Positions 33,273 through 44,935 of a DNA stretch of 64,000 nt are shown here, in pieces. How positions within the stretch are numbered: the first letter of the stretch is position 1; each line of letters begins with the position of its first letter. The notes below the pieces were generated by a model that worked only from the letters and a program-made list of their open reading frames with translations, did not search any database and was not told where the DNA came from. The DNA is from Triglochin maritima (taxonomy: Eukaryota > Streptophyta > Magnoliopsida > Alismatales > Juncaginaceae). The translations under genes and the position numbers were made by a program. The stretch lies in assembly GCA_963682175.1 (NCBI GenBank), contig OY821775.1:15038501-15102500 (forward strand), written 5' to 3'.

Positions 33273-35400
33273 AGTTGCCCCCTAGGAATTTCACACAGTG
33301 GAGAGTGTTGGGCTGTGAATCTTGCTTCTTCTAACTAGATAAGCTAGTTTTTAGTTTTCTTTTTCTTGTGAAAATATGATAACGATATATAGTTTTTTCA
33401 TTCATTTTTTAATATGTTTTATAAAAATTCAAATATATCGTCAAACAACGTGAGATGTTTAAATGAATTCACCTCAACCACTAATAAAACCCAACAGCCT
33501 ATCTGTACAATGTCTAACATCAAGGCTAATTACAAACTTAACCCTATTAGCGGCCCACAAGCCCATTGTTTACGAAAACATGACAACCACAGATAATTTT
33601 ACAGAACGACAAACTCTAATATTACCTAATTCACCACCGATATTCCTAACTTCACTATCTAAGACCATGCAAACATACATAACCTAAATCCCACAGTAAT
33701 TAGGAACAACTTAGACTTGACTCACATCACTGAACACATATAAATAAGTGTTATAAGGAGCAAAGATTAGATGATTGAAGGTAGGCTTTGGTAGGTTGCC
33801 ACAGTTTGGCATGTGCTAAGAAGAAAGATCTTGTTTGCTAGAAGTAATCTTCAATTAATTAATATTTGGAGGTCTCGTGCAATTGACCAAATTTGAAATC
33901 CAAAAAAAAATAAAAAATTGAGATCAACTTAACAAGAGGGGCGCACCTCGGCATTAAAACAAATCACGACCGGTTCTGGAGCTATTGATGCCATGTCTTT
34001 GTTACTTAGATTTGATAGTTGAGTATGCGATCAGCATAACAATTAGTGTGTGGTGTGGTGTAGTATCATATGTTCGTGTGATAAATGGTTATACTATTTT
34101 CACTCTAGCTATTTGAGTACAAATCCATTGAAATCTCCTTTCCAATGCACTGACCGGCAACTTAATTTCCGTTTTTCCAGCACTTGCAGAGTTAAAGTAT
34201 AGAACAATCAAAATTAGTCTACACCTCCCGTTCAAAAACCCCTTCAAAATCATTTCCACTGAAAATCAACCCATAAGAACGCAGATCCAATCTAAATACA
34301 AATATGACATTCTGTAAAGCAAGAGCAAAGAAGGTGAGTTGAGGTATTCGTCCCAAACACATGATGCACCGACGGGTTTAGAGAGGCACCACCATTCTTG
34401 TTGAAAGTTTGGCCAACATTCATCTCACATTCCCCTTGTGTTGTTTCCCTAGCTGGTGATTATGTTCGAAGGTGAAAACCTACAGGATGAAATATTACCT
34501 TATGTTGAAATCATAAAAATAGAGCATATGCTCATACTAAACTGCAGAAACAAATTCTAAATCAATTTTTGGACCTGATACTCTGATAGTTGGGTTGGAA
34601 CTAATATGATATCAAGATATTGCAAATCAACTTAGCTTTGTTAGTCATAGATACGTATAGCTGCTTGAACGCAAACAGCTAATTTATTTTGAAACGAATA
34701 CACATATTATCTTCCCAAAAATATTGCCTATGAATATGCGAGAATCCACCGAAGAGGTGGTTGAGCGGAAGAACAAACCCTATTGAGGGTTCAAGCAACA
34801 ACAAGGCGAAACCCTAAGAGGAACACAAAGTTGGAAAGGGAAATTAGGGTTAAAGAACCCTTGCGGCAGAATTTTATTTTGTTGAGAATTAAGGTTGAGG
34901 AGTAACAATATTTCTAGGGTGGATCAAAGAAAACCCTAGTTTACTCGGGTAATCGGGCACCTAGTTACATGAACAAGCAGAACATAACCGACAAATTAAA
35001 TACAAGGCTTTGATTAACTTTACAAACGGGCTGACCAAACCTGGAAACATCGTTTCTGGCACACCAACTTGGTCATGGGCTTTAACCCTGATTCCGTTGG
35101 CACCTTAATTAGATACCTGAGCCCAATTGGGTCTCAAACCAACATGTTTTCAAGTTGGGTCCTTAATTGATTTTAACAAAAAAGTCTGAGTTTGATCGTA
35201 GGCTAACAACATCTTCTTCTTCTTCGTGTATAGCCTTGTGATTTTGATCAACCGGATTATATGCTATGATAGATAATAGGGTTTTTTGCTTGGGTGCATT
35301 TCATAGGTGAGGTAATTGGCGATATGCATCCGTAAGTATTTTCACTATTGTCTGTGTTGCACCTGTATGCCCAACATATTTGTTCATATGTCAATCGTTA
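33273..35400. other. No recognised gene
   Basis: About 2.1 kb without a supported gene. Short frames at 33414-33687 have no domain. 34740-35210 contains many caaaccctag/gggttaaag-type words, as found in plant LTRs and leaders, but no ends could be paired. Confidence 0.35.
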
Positions 35401-35408
35401 TTCAGGCC

Positions 35409-36132
35409 CACTCCGTCACAGTTTTCGTCCAACATCGTTAATAATTTTGCAAATTAAACTTCATAAAATTGCAAATGTTCTTAATATTAAAAACATAAAA
35501 AAGTAAAAAAATATATAAAAAACAATAACCTTCACTCAACGTGAACCACCATCTTCCTCCTTCCCACCATCTTTCCTCGCTACCACCTATTATCATCTCC
35601 GCCTCACCCCTCCCAAGCCCAACTTCACCACGTCCACCAATCCTTCTTCACGCTCATCTCTCTCGCGGCCCTCCCCTCTCCTTCCCGCTCCTCCCCCAAA
35701 CCCACTAACAACCTCCACATCATCCACTTCCTCCGAGCTTGGAGGAAGGGGAAGTGGAGCCGATGCGGACCTTGTCGCCCCAGAAGTTGGTGATGTTGAT
35801 GAAGTTGAGGTTGCCATGGGTGGTGCCGACAACGGTCTGGAGGAGGGTGGTGACGAGCAAAGTGTCGTGCGCGATGGCGTGGAGCTTTATGGAGTTAAAG
35901 TAGTCGAGGAGGGTGAGGACGCAAGGGGGTGACTTGATCGCTGAGAGGGGCATTTTCAGTGAAGGCGGACATGGCCGACTTAGGCATGAAGGGAGGAGTG
36001 GAGTGTTTTGGTTTTTTTTAATCTTTTTTTACGTTTTTATTTATGTTTTTAGTATTAAGGACATCTATAATTTTTCAAGGTTTAATTTGCAAAATTTCTA
36101 CGGTGTTGGACGGAAACGATAATGAAGTGAGT
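35409..36132. mobile_element. Inverted-repeat element carrying a gene fragment (Pack-TIR type)
   Basis: The arms 35409-35528 and 36013-36132 are imperfect inverted repeats of about 120 bp. Shared blocks include cgtccaaca, ttttgcaaattaaac and ttaatattaaaaacata. Between them lies a GC-rich segment with a fasciclin-like coding fragment. Captured gene pieces between long terminal inverted repeats are typical of Pack-MULEs. No target duplication was fixed, so the superfamily is not proven. Confidence 0.6.
35720..35953 (-). pseudogene. Fasciclin-like arabinogalactan protein fragment
   Basis: The minus strand encodes LLDYFNSIKLHAI, then TTLLQTV, then NLNFINITNFWGDKVRIGS. This is the H1-to-H2 stretch of a plant fasciclin (FAS1) domain, where family members typically read DYF..KKLH, FVNITDL and GGKVGFG. 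About 60 residues align; the N-terminal signal peptide, the AGP-type Pro-rich region and the GPI signal are absent. The frame ends soon after SPSSKL. FLA proteins are cell-surface glycoproteins of the wall and plasma membrane. As a partial domain inside an inverted-repeat element it is best read as a captured, inactive fragment. Confidence 0.6.
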
Positions 36133-36470
36133 CACACAAATTACGACTATCTGCGAGGCACACTCAAAACAAAAAAATCCTTGATTATATATCTCATTTT
36201 TATTCTTCAACATAGGCACCAAATCCCGCCCTCCATCACCACAAACAACACGTACGTCAAAGTTGTAATGCTTATCCTATATCTTCTTACCCCAAGAGTG
36301 GAAGAGGACGAATGCGAAGACGTCAAACTTGATGAGTTGTTATTGTGGGTGTCACTTGTGAGTCACGATGAGTTTGTTATAGTTTTTGTTGTCTATGTCT
36401 GATAGATGAAGGTCGTTGACTTTGGATTGGCTTACCAGTTCTCTAAAAAGCTATTTTGAACGATCTCATG
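36133..36470. other. No recognised gene
   Basis: An open frame crosses 36043-36402 (+) but shares no motif with known families and begins inside the inverted-repeat arm. Confidence 0.35.
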
Positions 36471-36472
36471 TG

Positions 36473-36620
36473 ACGGCCCGCCAATGAAATAATAACCAAT
36501 TCCATCTCGAAGAAATTTGGAATATTTTTCTCACGTACTACGCCCCGCGGGGGGCTACGTACCCGTAAAATCCGGTGAAATACCTAGAAATCGATACATA
36601 ATAAATTTTTGATCTCATTA
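36473..36620 (+). repeat. Possible LTR end fragment
   Basis: tgtgacggcccgccaatgaa resembles the start of many plant gypsy LTRs, and is followed by a G/C-rich hairpin (ccccgcggggg). No partner or internal domains were seen. Confidence 0.25.
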
Positions 36621-39156
36621 TGTATTTATGTAGGTAGATAAATATTCCTCTTCTTGTGTAGCAGACAACATGATTTAATTTCAATTTGTTTTAGTTTATT
36701 CACTTGGATCGAACTCGTGCTCTAAACTAGTCAACAACAACATATGATCAGATTTAATCTTCTTTGATCTCAAAATTCGTGCTTATATATATGTGTGTGT
36801 GTGTGTGTGGAATTTGTGTGTTAATTTGTGTTTATGGGAGTACATCTCGAATTTCTGGTGTGTTAATTTGTGTTTATGGGAGTACATCATCAATGAAGAC
36901 AATTACGAGCTTTCCCTTCACGTAAGAGAGGGCTTAGTGATATATATGTGGATAGTGTGTGACCAAAGAGAGTAAGAGAATTAGGTATCGTTTGGATACG
37001 TTCCCACCCAGCATCTATGGTTGGGTAACTTGCAGACCCACCAGACACTTGGTGGAGGTACCAAACGACAAAATCCATATGAGGTTGAGATCGAGCTCTT
37101 GCGTCTGTATTTGGTTTGTTTTCGTACATGAGTTGAAAAGGAAAACGCCACTACCATTTAGAATCTAAATGTATCTATTTACCCCAGACGTTCTGGGGTG
37201 AAATGTTTTATCGATTGCAACCTCAGGTGTGGGTGAGTTAGCTAGCATCTTGAAACACCTCAGTCTGCACCCTTAATCAATATCTCTACATAAAACCAAG
37301 CTTCATGAGATAATTTTGTTTTGGGAGAAGAAGTAGAGAGGGGAATTAGGCTGAAAACTATCGGAATAGGTTGGCAAGATCCAATTCTCCAACATATATG
37401 ATTGAGATCCTTCGGATAGATACCCTGAAATTGCTACGAAAAGATAGAAATGACTCGTGTGATGAATCTCCTTTTGAGTACCGGAAGAAGCATAATTGGA
37501 GTTGCCTTCCACTCCAATATATTATTTTGCCAAATAAATAACTAATTACAGTTCAAGATATTTTGACAAACTTCCACTTTATTTAGATATATTATATATG
37601 TTTAGTTGTCATGAATATATCATGATGATATAAGCTCTCTAAAAGTATATGCCTTCTACTGCAAGATTATTTATATAACAAACTTAGCAACTTCACAAAT
37701 GTCTCTATGGGTTGTGCCCACAGTTTGACATTGCTTTTCTGCTATCATTATCTATTCTATGTTGAAAAACTATCGTGACGCGATTTTTCGCAACCCGAAA
37801 TCTGTAGCAAAAGAAACTTAGTTGGAGTAACAAATTATGCTACACCAACTTAGAATTTTATCTACGTCAATATATAATCCCCTATGATATGATCCATCAA
37901 GCATGGTTCTTGCCTTTGTTTGACCCAAAATTAAAGGCTCTTGCCATCTTGGAACCATGTCAAGTTTTCTCCATCAGATCTAAACTCATGCCTTTGAGCT
38001 GTCTGTGAAACGCTGTAGAGTTTATATATTAACCCAATATCAGAATATTCCAATGGGTTTCTCAAAAGAAATAGTTGTGACATGCATGTACGGAGTTCCA
38101 TCTTTGTAAAATGTTGCCCTTAAACTTGACTTTTGTTGGGATGTTTGTAAAACCTTTGGATTGGAAGGTTAATTTATTTCATTACAATAAGCTAATTTGA
38201 GAACTACAATTCAAAAAAATTAAGATACGATATATTTCAAAAAAATTGTAGCTTTTGCTTGTGGCTTTAGTTACCCATGTTAAATTTAGTTTTGACTAAA
38301 ATTTATTCAATTCTTGATCATTATACAAATTCATTTGCAATTTATAAATTGAGATCAAGATGCCCTTGAACTTTGAAAGAATGTATAATTAGTGTGTATC
38401 TCGATATAAAAGAGGAAGCAAACCGACCTAAATACGTATTCCAATGAAAAATTTATAAAGGATTCTTGCTGCGTGTCATTGCAAAACATCGAATTTTGCT
38501 TTCTATATCATCCTTCTACCAGTATTTCTCTGAGTGCCGTACAAAGTCTTTTCTTTGCACTTATACCATTAAAAATTCTACTTATTTGTGTTTGTGTCAT
38601 TACGCTTTTAAACCATGTCACTTTATTAAGTTTTTAGTTAACTTCGTTAAAATAAATGATTTTTTAATTATAAAGTTTGCAAATTTTTACTTAAGAATTC
38701 GAGCAAATAGAACACACCTCAGTAATTCATTATTAATATTGATTTAGGAATTTGCAAAGTCTCCCTAGATTATATGGAAACATCACTCAACTTTTACTCT
38801 CTCTTTCTCCATCATCATATCTTCTCTCTCTTAATTTATTGGGATTTATGTCTTTTTCACTCTTCTCCCTATTTTTTTCTTTCATCACATTTTTTTACTG
38901 GACTGTTAAATGTCGTCCGTAAATTACTTAAATCGCCCGTGCGAGTTACCATTTTGTCATTCTCTCATTTCTACTTATATATCTCTTCATTTCACTCTCC
39001 AACTATCACTCTCACTTCATCTTTGTAAAACTCATCAAAAACAATGCTCGTTGTGTTGGTACTGGTAGAGTGAGAAATACTGAGATAGAAATCTTAGTTT
39101 AAGAGACGGGACGAAAAATGTATTAAATGGATTGTGAATGACAAAATGGTAATTGA
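36621..39156. other. No recognised gene
   Basis: AT-rich intergenic sequence. A (GT)n tract lies at 36789-36810 and a direct repeat of ttaatttgtgtttatgggag at 36821 and 36863. A small inverted pair (gtatcgtttgg and ccaaacgac, 36984-37070) may be MITE debris. Frames at 38466-38747 and 38774-39028 look like chance. Confidence 0.35.
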
Positions 39157-40549
39157 TGTAGGATCGTGAGAGTCTCTAATTCTAATTACTTTTAAGGTAA
39201 TTACGTACTTGTTTAAGCAATTAAGAATATGCAGCAGAATTTAAACAAATACAAGCAAGCTCCCGCCTACTTCCTCTCTTGCAAGCTCCGCTCGATCTCC
39301 CTCGAGCTCCGCTCGCGACTTTACTATCAACCTCGTTCCGGGCCGAAATTAAGCCTTTTATAAAACAAGCTCAACGAACACCCTCGTGAGCTTGACTTTC
39401 TTCTCTCACAATCCGAGAGGAACACTTCGGGCTTTCACCGAGGTCCTTGCTTCTTTACAACTGAGAAGTTGAGTGGAACACACTCTCTAACTTGAGCACA
39501 CTTAGCTTAAGATGTGGAATTGATGCTAAAGTGTGGAAGTGTAAGCTTGGAGAGTAGATTTGGGGATTAGGAGACTTGGGAGTTTCTCTTAGGTGTATAT
39601 GACGAATAGGAAGTGTAAGAGTTGTGTAATTGTGTCATGTGAACACCTATTTATAAGCTCTAAGTGAGTTATAGCCATTGGGACAAGTTTCGTAAAAGAT
39701 TGTGGAAGATACACAAAACAGAAACATGCAAGATGTAATTCTGCAGAAGTTTGGTCGACCGTTGGGCAGTTTTGGGCACGATTCGGTTTACCGGTTAATG
39801 AACGTTTGACCGCCAAAGACTATGACTTAGGTACACTTAAGTGATCGGTCGATCACCGAGATAGGTTCGGTCGACCGATTTGCAACATGCTCTACAGGGT
39901 TGACAAACAAGATCATATTCGGTCGACCGAAAACCAACATGCAGTTTGGGTTTGTCGAGTTATCATACGTTCGGTCGACCGAACAAGGTCTTCGGTCGAC
40001 GAATACACTAAATGTATTTTGGGGTATATTAAAATAATACAAATACGACCGTTGGGTAAAATACGACAAATCTAACGGTCAGATAAATAAGTTTACACGC
40101 TAGACAGAAAATGTATGCACTGTCGGTCGAAACCGGGCAGTAACACTAACAGGATATATGATCACTCAGTCGACCGAACGGTCTGTTTCGGTAGACCGAA
40201 TGTGGGCAGACTGTTCAGGTTTTGGTTTAGTGTTTCCAGTGTAAGTTTGGGTGATCTATTGAAGTCTAAATTACATAAAATTTGTGTGTGACTTCTATAA
40301 GGAATCTAGTGTGTGTTTGAGTAGGTTTTAGCTCAAGTATGCTCAATTTACATAATGTTCCTTAAGACTCAAAGAAATGAAAATTACATGTCTTCAAATG
40401 AGCTTGATTACATGTCTTGACTTGTTTTCCTTTCTTCTTTGAGTCTTGATCATTTGTAGAAGTTAGCACAATGCAATATGTGTGCTACTCTACATTGACT
40501 TATAATTAAGATTAAGTTGATTAAATCATCAAAAATCGGACGACGTTTA
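39157..40549 (-). mobile_element. Antisense LTR of a related family (probable solo LTR)
   Basis: The plus strand begins tgtaggatcg and ends near cgtttaaca, matching the terminal style of the array LTRs. It has a minus-strand TATA-like cctatttataagc at 39645-39660 and a dyad cluster (39745-40205) with exact CGGTCGACCG at 39868, 39920 and 39972. Most of the sequence is unlike the array LTR, so it is a different family or a distant member. Flanks attga and attcc agree at only three of five bases, so the ends are tentative. No internal region is seen. Confidence 0.55.
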
Positions 40550-40554
40550 ACAAT

Positions 40555-40880
40555 TCCTTTTTTATATCTCTTCTCTCTCTAGCTATTTACCTCTCTTTCA
40601 TTCCTACTTCTCTATGACTTGCAATATTTAAATATTTAAATTCCATTAAAAATAAGTAAACTTCTGCGAGTGAGAGAAGTGATTGAGAGCTAGAACAGAG
40701 AGAAGTGGGGGAAAAGACGAGATGAGAGACAAAAAAGAAATGTAAGGAGAGAGAAGTGGGGATGAGGCGAGATGAGAGAGAGAATAGATAGAGTTGGAGA
40801 GAGAAGATAAAGAATTGAGAGATAAAAGAGACATGAACGTGAGTGGGGAGAGAGAATATGAGAAGAGAACAAGAGTTGCT
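40555..40880. repeat. Polypyrimidine then polypurine tract
   Basis: 40560-40615 is C/T-rich and 40669-40880 is G/A-rich (gagagaagtggg-type units). The serine/leucine-rich minus-strand frames here are products of the simple sequence. Confidence 0.75.
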
Positions 40881-40987
40881 TATTGAGATATTTTTTTATT
40901 TCCTAGATTGTTAGGGGAAATTCGCAAAAGTTACAATTAAAATTATGTTATATTAGTTAAGTTAACTGAAAACTTAATGGGGTGACC

Positions 40988-41735
40988 CTAAGAGGTGTTT
41001 GTGCACATGGAAAAGGGAAAAGAAAACAGATTCCTTTTGACCAGACATTTTCCTGGTGTTTGTGTCAGTCTTGGGAAAGGAAAATATTTCCCTCTGTTTC
41101 CCTCTATCATCCACAATGTACTGAAATATTTTCCCTCGGTTTCTCATATCCCCTCACAAGAAACCAACGGAAAGTACATGAAAGTTGTAAAAAATGTACA
41201 CGTCTATCAAACTTATTTAATAATTATTTTTATTATATAAAAAACTTAACTACAAAAACATTGAAATCATATTTTTAAAATTAAATTATTTTTAAAAAAT
41301 ATTACATTACGTTACAAAATTATACCATAAACTAGATAATAAAGATTAAGAATACATCTTAAACTTTATATTGTCTTGTTAAAATAAAATTCTAAAACAT
41401 ATATTTTTACTCTTTAACAAGAGATATATGTATATAATAAATAATTCACGCATCACATTTTTAAGTTAAATTAAACTAAAATGTGCAACGTCTATTTAAC
41501 TCTTAATGTACAACATATATTCTTCACAATAAAATTACCATTTATATATACAATATTTATAGATAATATCAATTTCCATAAATAATCATTAACGAAATCA
41601 GATTTTTTTATTTTCTAGTGAATTCCAGTGGTTTGCACAAACGACGAAATCTTGGTTGAAGGTAAACTAATTTCCTTTTGACCACAGAATCTATTTTCCA
41701 ATGATTTCCTGTGGACAAACACTGTCTAATTAAAA
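40988..41735. mobile_element. Possible MITE with fold-back ends
   Basis: The left end gaggtgtttgtgcacatgg and the right end (ccacaggaaat...gtttgtc on the complement) form imperfect inverted repeats around gtgtttgt. ggaaaatatttccc-like palindromes are near the left end. No coding capacity; target duplication not clear. Confidence 0.4.
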
Positions 41736-41819
41736 TAAATAACCCAAATACAAATAACTAGAGGTTTTAATTACGTAACTGCAAATAGACAACTTTCTAA
41801 ACACCGAGGGATCTACTGA

Positions 41820-43798
41820 CCGTAATTTTTTTATATAATAATAAAAATAAAAAATTTCGAAATTTAGGAAAAAAATTTTTTTTTTTCCAAAAGTACTCCG
41901 ATCGCGGGTCACACCCGCGATCCGTGTTCCCGCCAAAAAAATTTTTTTTTTTTTTGATTTTCGGTTTTTTTTTTGTTTTTTTTTTGTTTTTATTTTTTAT
42001 TATAATTATTTGTAATCTTTTTTTAAATCTTTTTTTTTCAAAATAAGTTTTCTAATTTATATTATTTTTCTAAATTTTTCAAAATTATTTTTAATTTTTC
42101 CAATAATCTACCTCCAAATCACGTCGATAACCCGGCGTATTGAAATGTTAGGGTATTTTATACAATATAAAAACAAAATTTCTTAGTCAGAATAATAAAT
42201 TATTTACAACTGAATATTAAACAAACCATAAAACTAATTAAAACAAAAAATTGGTAACGTTGTCAAAAATTCGTTGGGTGTACACACATTACAAACATTT
42301 TGGAGGTCGATACAGCAAAAAATTAAAAACACAATTAAAAAATTTAAAAAATTAATAACAATTACAAAACATATTTTGAAAGCAAATATGATAAAAAACA
42401 TAGTTAAAACGATTTTAAAAAAATCAAAACATCAAAACACTACGACTAAAATCCGGGACTTTTTTTATTTTCTTTTATTGTTTTTGTTTTTTTCGGTTTT
42501 CTGTTTGTTTTTATGTTTTGTTTTTTTACAAATCATTTTAACTATGTTATATATATATATATATATTTGAAAATAAGTTTTGTAATTGTTATTAATTTTT
42601 AAAAATTTTTAATTGTGTTTTTAATTTTTTGCTGTATCGACCTCCAAAATGTTTGTAATGTGTGTACACCCTACGAATTTTTGACAACGTTACCAATTTT
42701 TTGTTTTAATTAGTTTTATGGTTTGTTTAATATTCAGTTGTAAATAATTTATTATTTTAACTAAGAATTTTTTGTTTTTATATTGTATAAAATACCCTAA
42801 CAATTCAATACACACCGAGTTATCGACGTGATTTGGAGGTCGTTTCTTGAAAAAATTAAAAACAAAATTAAATTTTTTTAATAAATAATATAAATTAGAA
42901 AACATATTTTGAAAAAAAAAAGATTTCAAAAAAGATTACAAATAATTAAAAAAAAACAGAAGAAAAAAAACTAAAACAGAAAACCGAAAAAAACAAAAAC
43001 AATAAAAGAAAATAAAAAAAGTCCCGGATTTTAGTCGTAGTGTTTTGATGTTTTGATTTTTTTAAAATCGTTTTAACTATGTTTTTTATCATATTTGCTT
43101 TCAAAATATGTTTTGTAATTGTTATTAATTTTTTAAATTTTTTAATTGTGTTTTTAATTTTTTGCTGTATCGACCTCCAAAATGTTTGTAATGTGTGTAC
43201 ACCCTACGAATTTTTGACAACGTTACCAATTTTTTGTTTTAATTAGTTTTATGGTTTGTTTAATTTTCAGTTGTAAATAATTTATTATTCTGACTAAGAA
43301 ATTTTGTTTTTATATTGTATAAAATACCCTAACATTTCAATACGCCGGGTTATCAACGTGATTTGGAGGTAGATTATTGGAAAAATTAAAAATAATTTTG
43401 AAAAATTTAGAAAAATAATATAAATTAGAAAACTTATTTTGAAAAAAAAAGATTTAAAAAAAGATAACAAATAATTATAATAAAAAATAAAAACAAAAAA
43501 AAAAAACAAAAAAAAAACCGAAAATCAAAAAAAAAAAATTTTTTTTTGGCGGGAACACGGATCGCGGGTGTGACCCGCGATCCGTGCTCCACGGATCGCG
43601 GGTGTGACCCGCGATCCGTGCTCCACGGATCGCAGGTGTGACCCGCGATCCGTGGAGCACGGATCGCGGGTCACACCCGCGATCCGTGCCTCCACGGATC
43701 GCGGGTTACACCCGCGATCGGAGTACTTTTGGAAAAAAAATTTTTTTTTCTAAATTTCGAAATTTTTTTATTTTTATTATTATATAAAAAAATTACGG
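41820..43798. mobile_element. Non-coding Mutator-like foldback element
   Basis: The ends ccgtaattttt and aaaaattacgg are inverted. The element is flanked by a perfect 9-bp duplication atctactga (41811-41819 and 43799-43807), the target-duplication length of Mutator-like elements. The inverted arms extend inward nearly the full length: 41820-42530 pairs with about 42960-43798. Shared words include ccaaaagtactccgatcg, ggtaacgttgtcaaaaat and tttggaggtcgatacagc. The centre (42570-42960) repeats part of the right arm directly (43105-43490). No transposase is encoded; the short frames are repeat artefacts. The element would form a hairpin of about 0.7 kb. Confidence 0.85.
43559..43720. repeat. Five-unit array of a 25-bp palindrome, period 34
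   Basis: Units start at 43559, 43593, 43627, 43661 and 43696. Each is ggatcgcgggt, a 3-base loop, and acccgcgatcc or a one-base variant. The loop reads gtg in units 1-3 and cac or tac in units 4-5, so the array reverses orientation between units 3 and 4. Spacers are gtgctccac, gtgctccac, gtggagcac and gtgcctccac. The opposite arm has only one unit (41899-41923). Confidence 0.9.
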
Positions 43799-43807
43799 AT
43801 CTACTGA

Positions 43808-44162
43808 TACAGAGATGGTAGAAAGCTAAATTCGTTGTTTTGTAATGACACGGAGGCCAAAAACCATAAATGCATTCAACCTTTAACTTTCATGTACCCT
43901 CCCACTTGGCTGACATCTTTAAGCATACCTACTACAAAAATAAATAAACATTTTTAAGCGTACGATTTCACCATCTCAATTTCGATTTTCATGTAAAATA
44001 GATCTAACTTAATCCGAAATTGACTTTAACTCGAAACTCTTGTTCGTGTTCCCTTGAGATGAGTGATGCAGATGCTCTTTGAAACCACAGCTCAATATAA
44101 AATCGAATAGATTTTGTTTTGTCAAATGGAAAGATATGCATATTATTAAACATGAATTCTCA
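43808..44162. other. No recognised gene
   Basis: Flank of the foldback element. Nothing supported. Confidence 0.4.
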
Positions 44163-44935
44163 AGTGAGCACAGGGTTTAATCAAACTAAATTAAGCCCCC
44201 ACAATATCCACCACTCATTTCAAAATGTAAGGTAGATTAAGAAAAAACGGTTATGTTAATGAATGGTGAGATTAACTGTAAATAAGATCCAACGGTGAGA
44301 TTGTAGGGGACTTAAACTAAATTTGATGAGCCCTGAACTCACTAGAGCTTGACCCTGTTATTAAAAACATATGTAGTTATTATGCCTTCCCCGAAATGGT
44401 GACTGTTTGGGTAACGGCTTTTAAATGTGAAAGATAAGCTAATCAAAGCACGAACGAACAGCATGTAACACGTATGCAAACGTTTATTAGAATAATAACA
44501 TCTAAATTTTAAACTACACTAACGATGATAGCAACGTTGAATGCTGGGAATTGATTCCCAACGTTTGCATATTTAAGATCTGGCACAGCTCTCGACGATA
44601 AACAAATGGGGCACGACTTTTCTGGCTCTGCACATATCACGTTAAGCGCAATCACCAGATGCATGCAAGGGACCTATATTTCACGTCAGCGAACTGCTCA
44701 GTTCTGATTATTCACCGTTAGATCTTATTATGAATAAGTTACAGTGAGCTCAAATCTCATCAAATTTAGTTTAAACTCCTTATAATATCACCGTTAGATC
44801 TTATTCTAATCATTCATTAGTATAACTGTTTTTTTCTTAATCTAACTTTCAATCTAAAATGAGTAGTGAATATTGTAAAAACTTAATTTAGAAAAATTAA
44901 ACACTAGACTCACTTACATATGTATAAATTTTAGC
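44163..44935. repeat. Long imperfect inverted repeat (MITE-like)
   Basis: The left arm 44163-44360 matches the complement of 44735-44935. Blocks include actaaatttgatgag, aagatc(c/t)aacggtga and tagattaagaaaaaa, with ends aagtgagcacagggtttaat and its near-complement. About 370 bp of unrelated sequence lies between, with no gene. No convincing target duplication. Confidence 0.6.

Noticed and set aside
38466..39028. Two plus-strand frames of 93 and 84 codons
   Set aside because: AT-rich, no motif, hydrophobic composition expected by chance from T-rich DNA.
39157..40549. A clean target duplication for this LTR
   Set aside because: Flanks attga and attcc match at only three of five bases, so the boundaries are left tentative.
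40646..40872. Serine/leucine-rich minus-strand proteins
   Set aside because: They come from a simple purine-rich tract.
43559..43720. Regular 34-bp palindrome array as a CRISPR array
   Set aside because: The spacers are 9-10 bp and repeated, orientation flips, and it lies inside a transposon.
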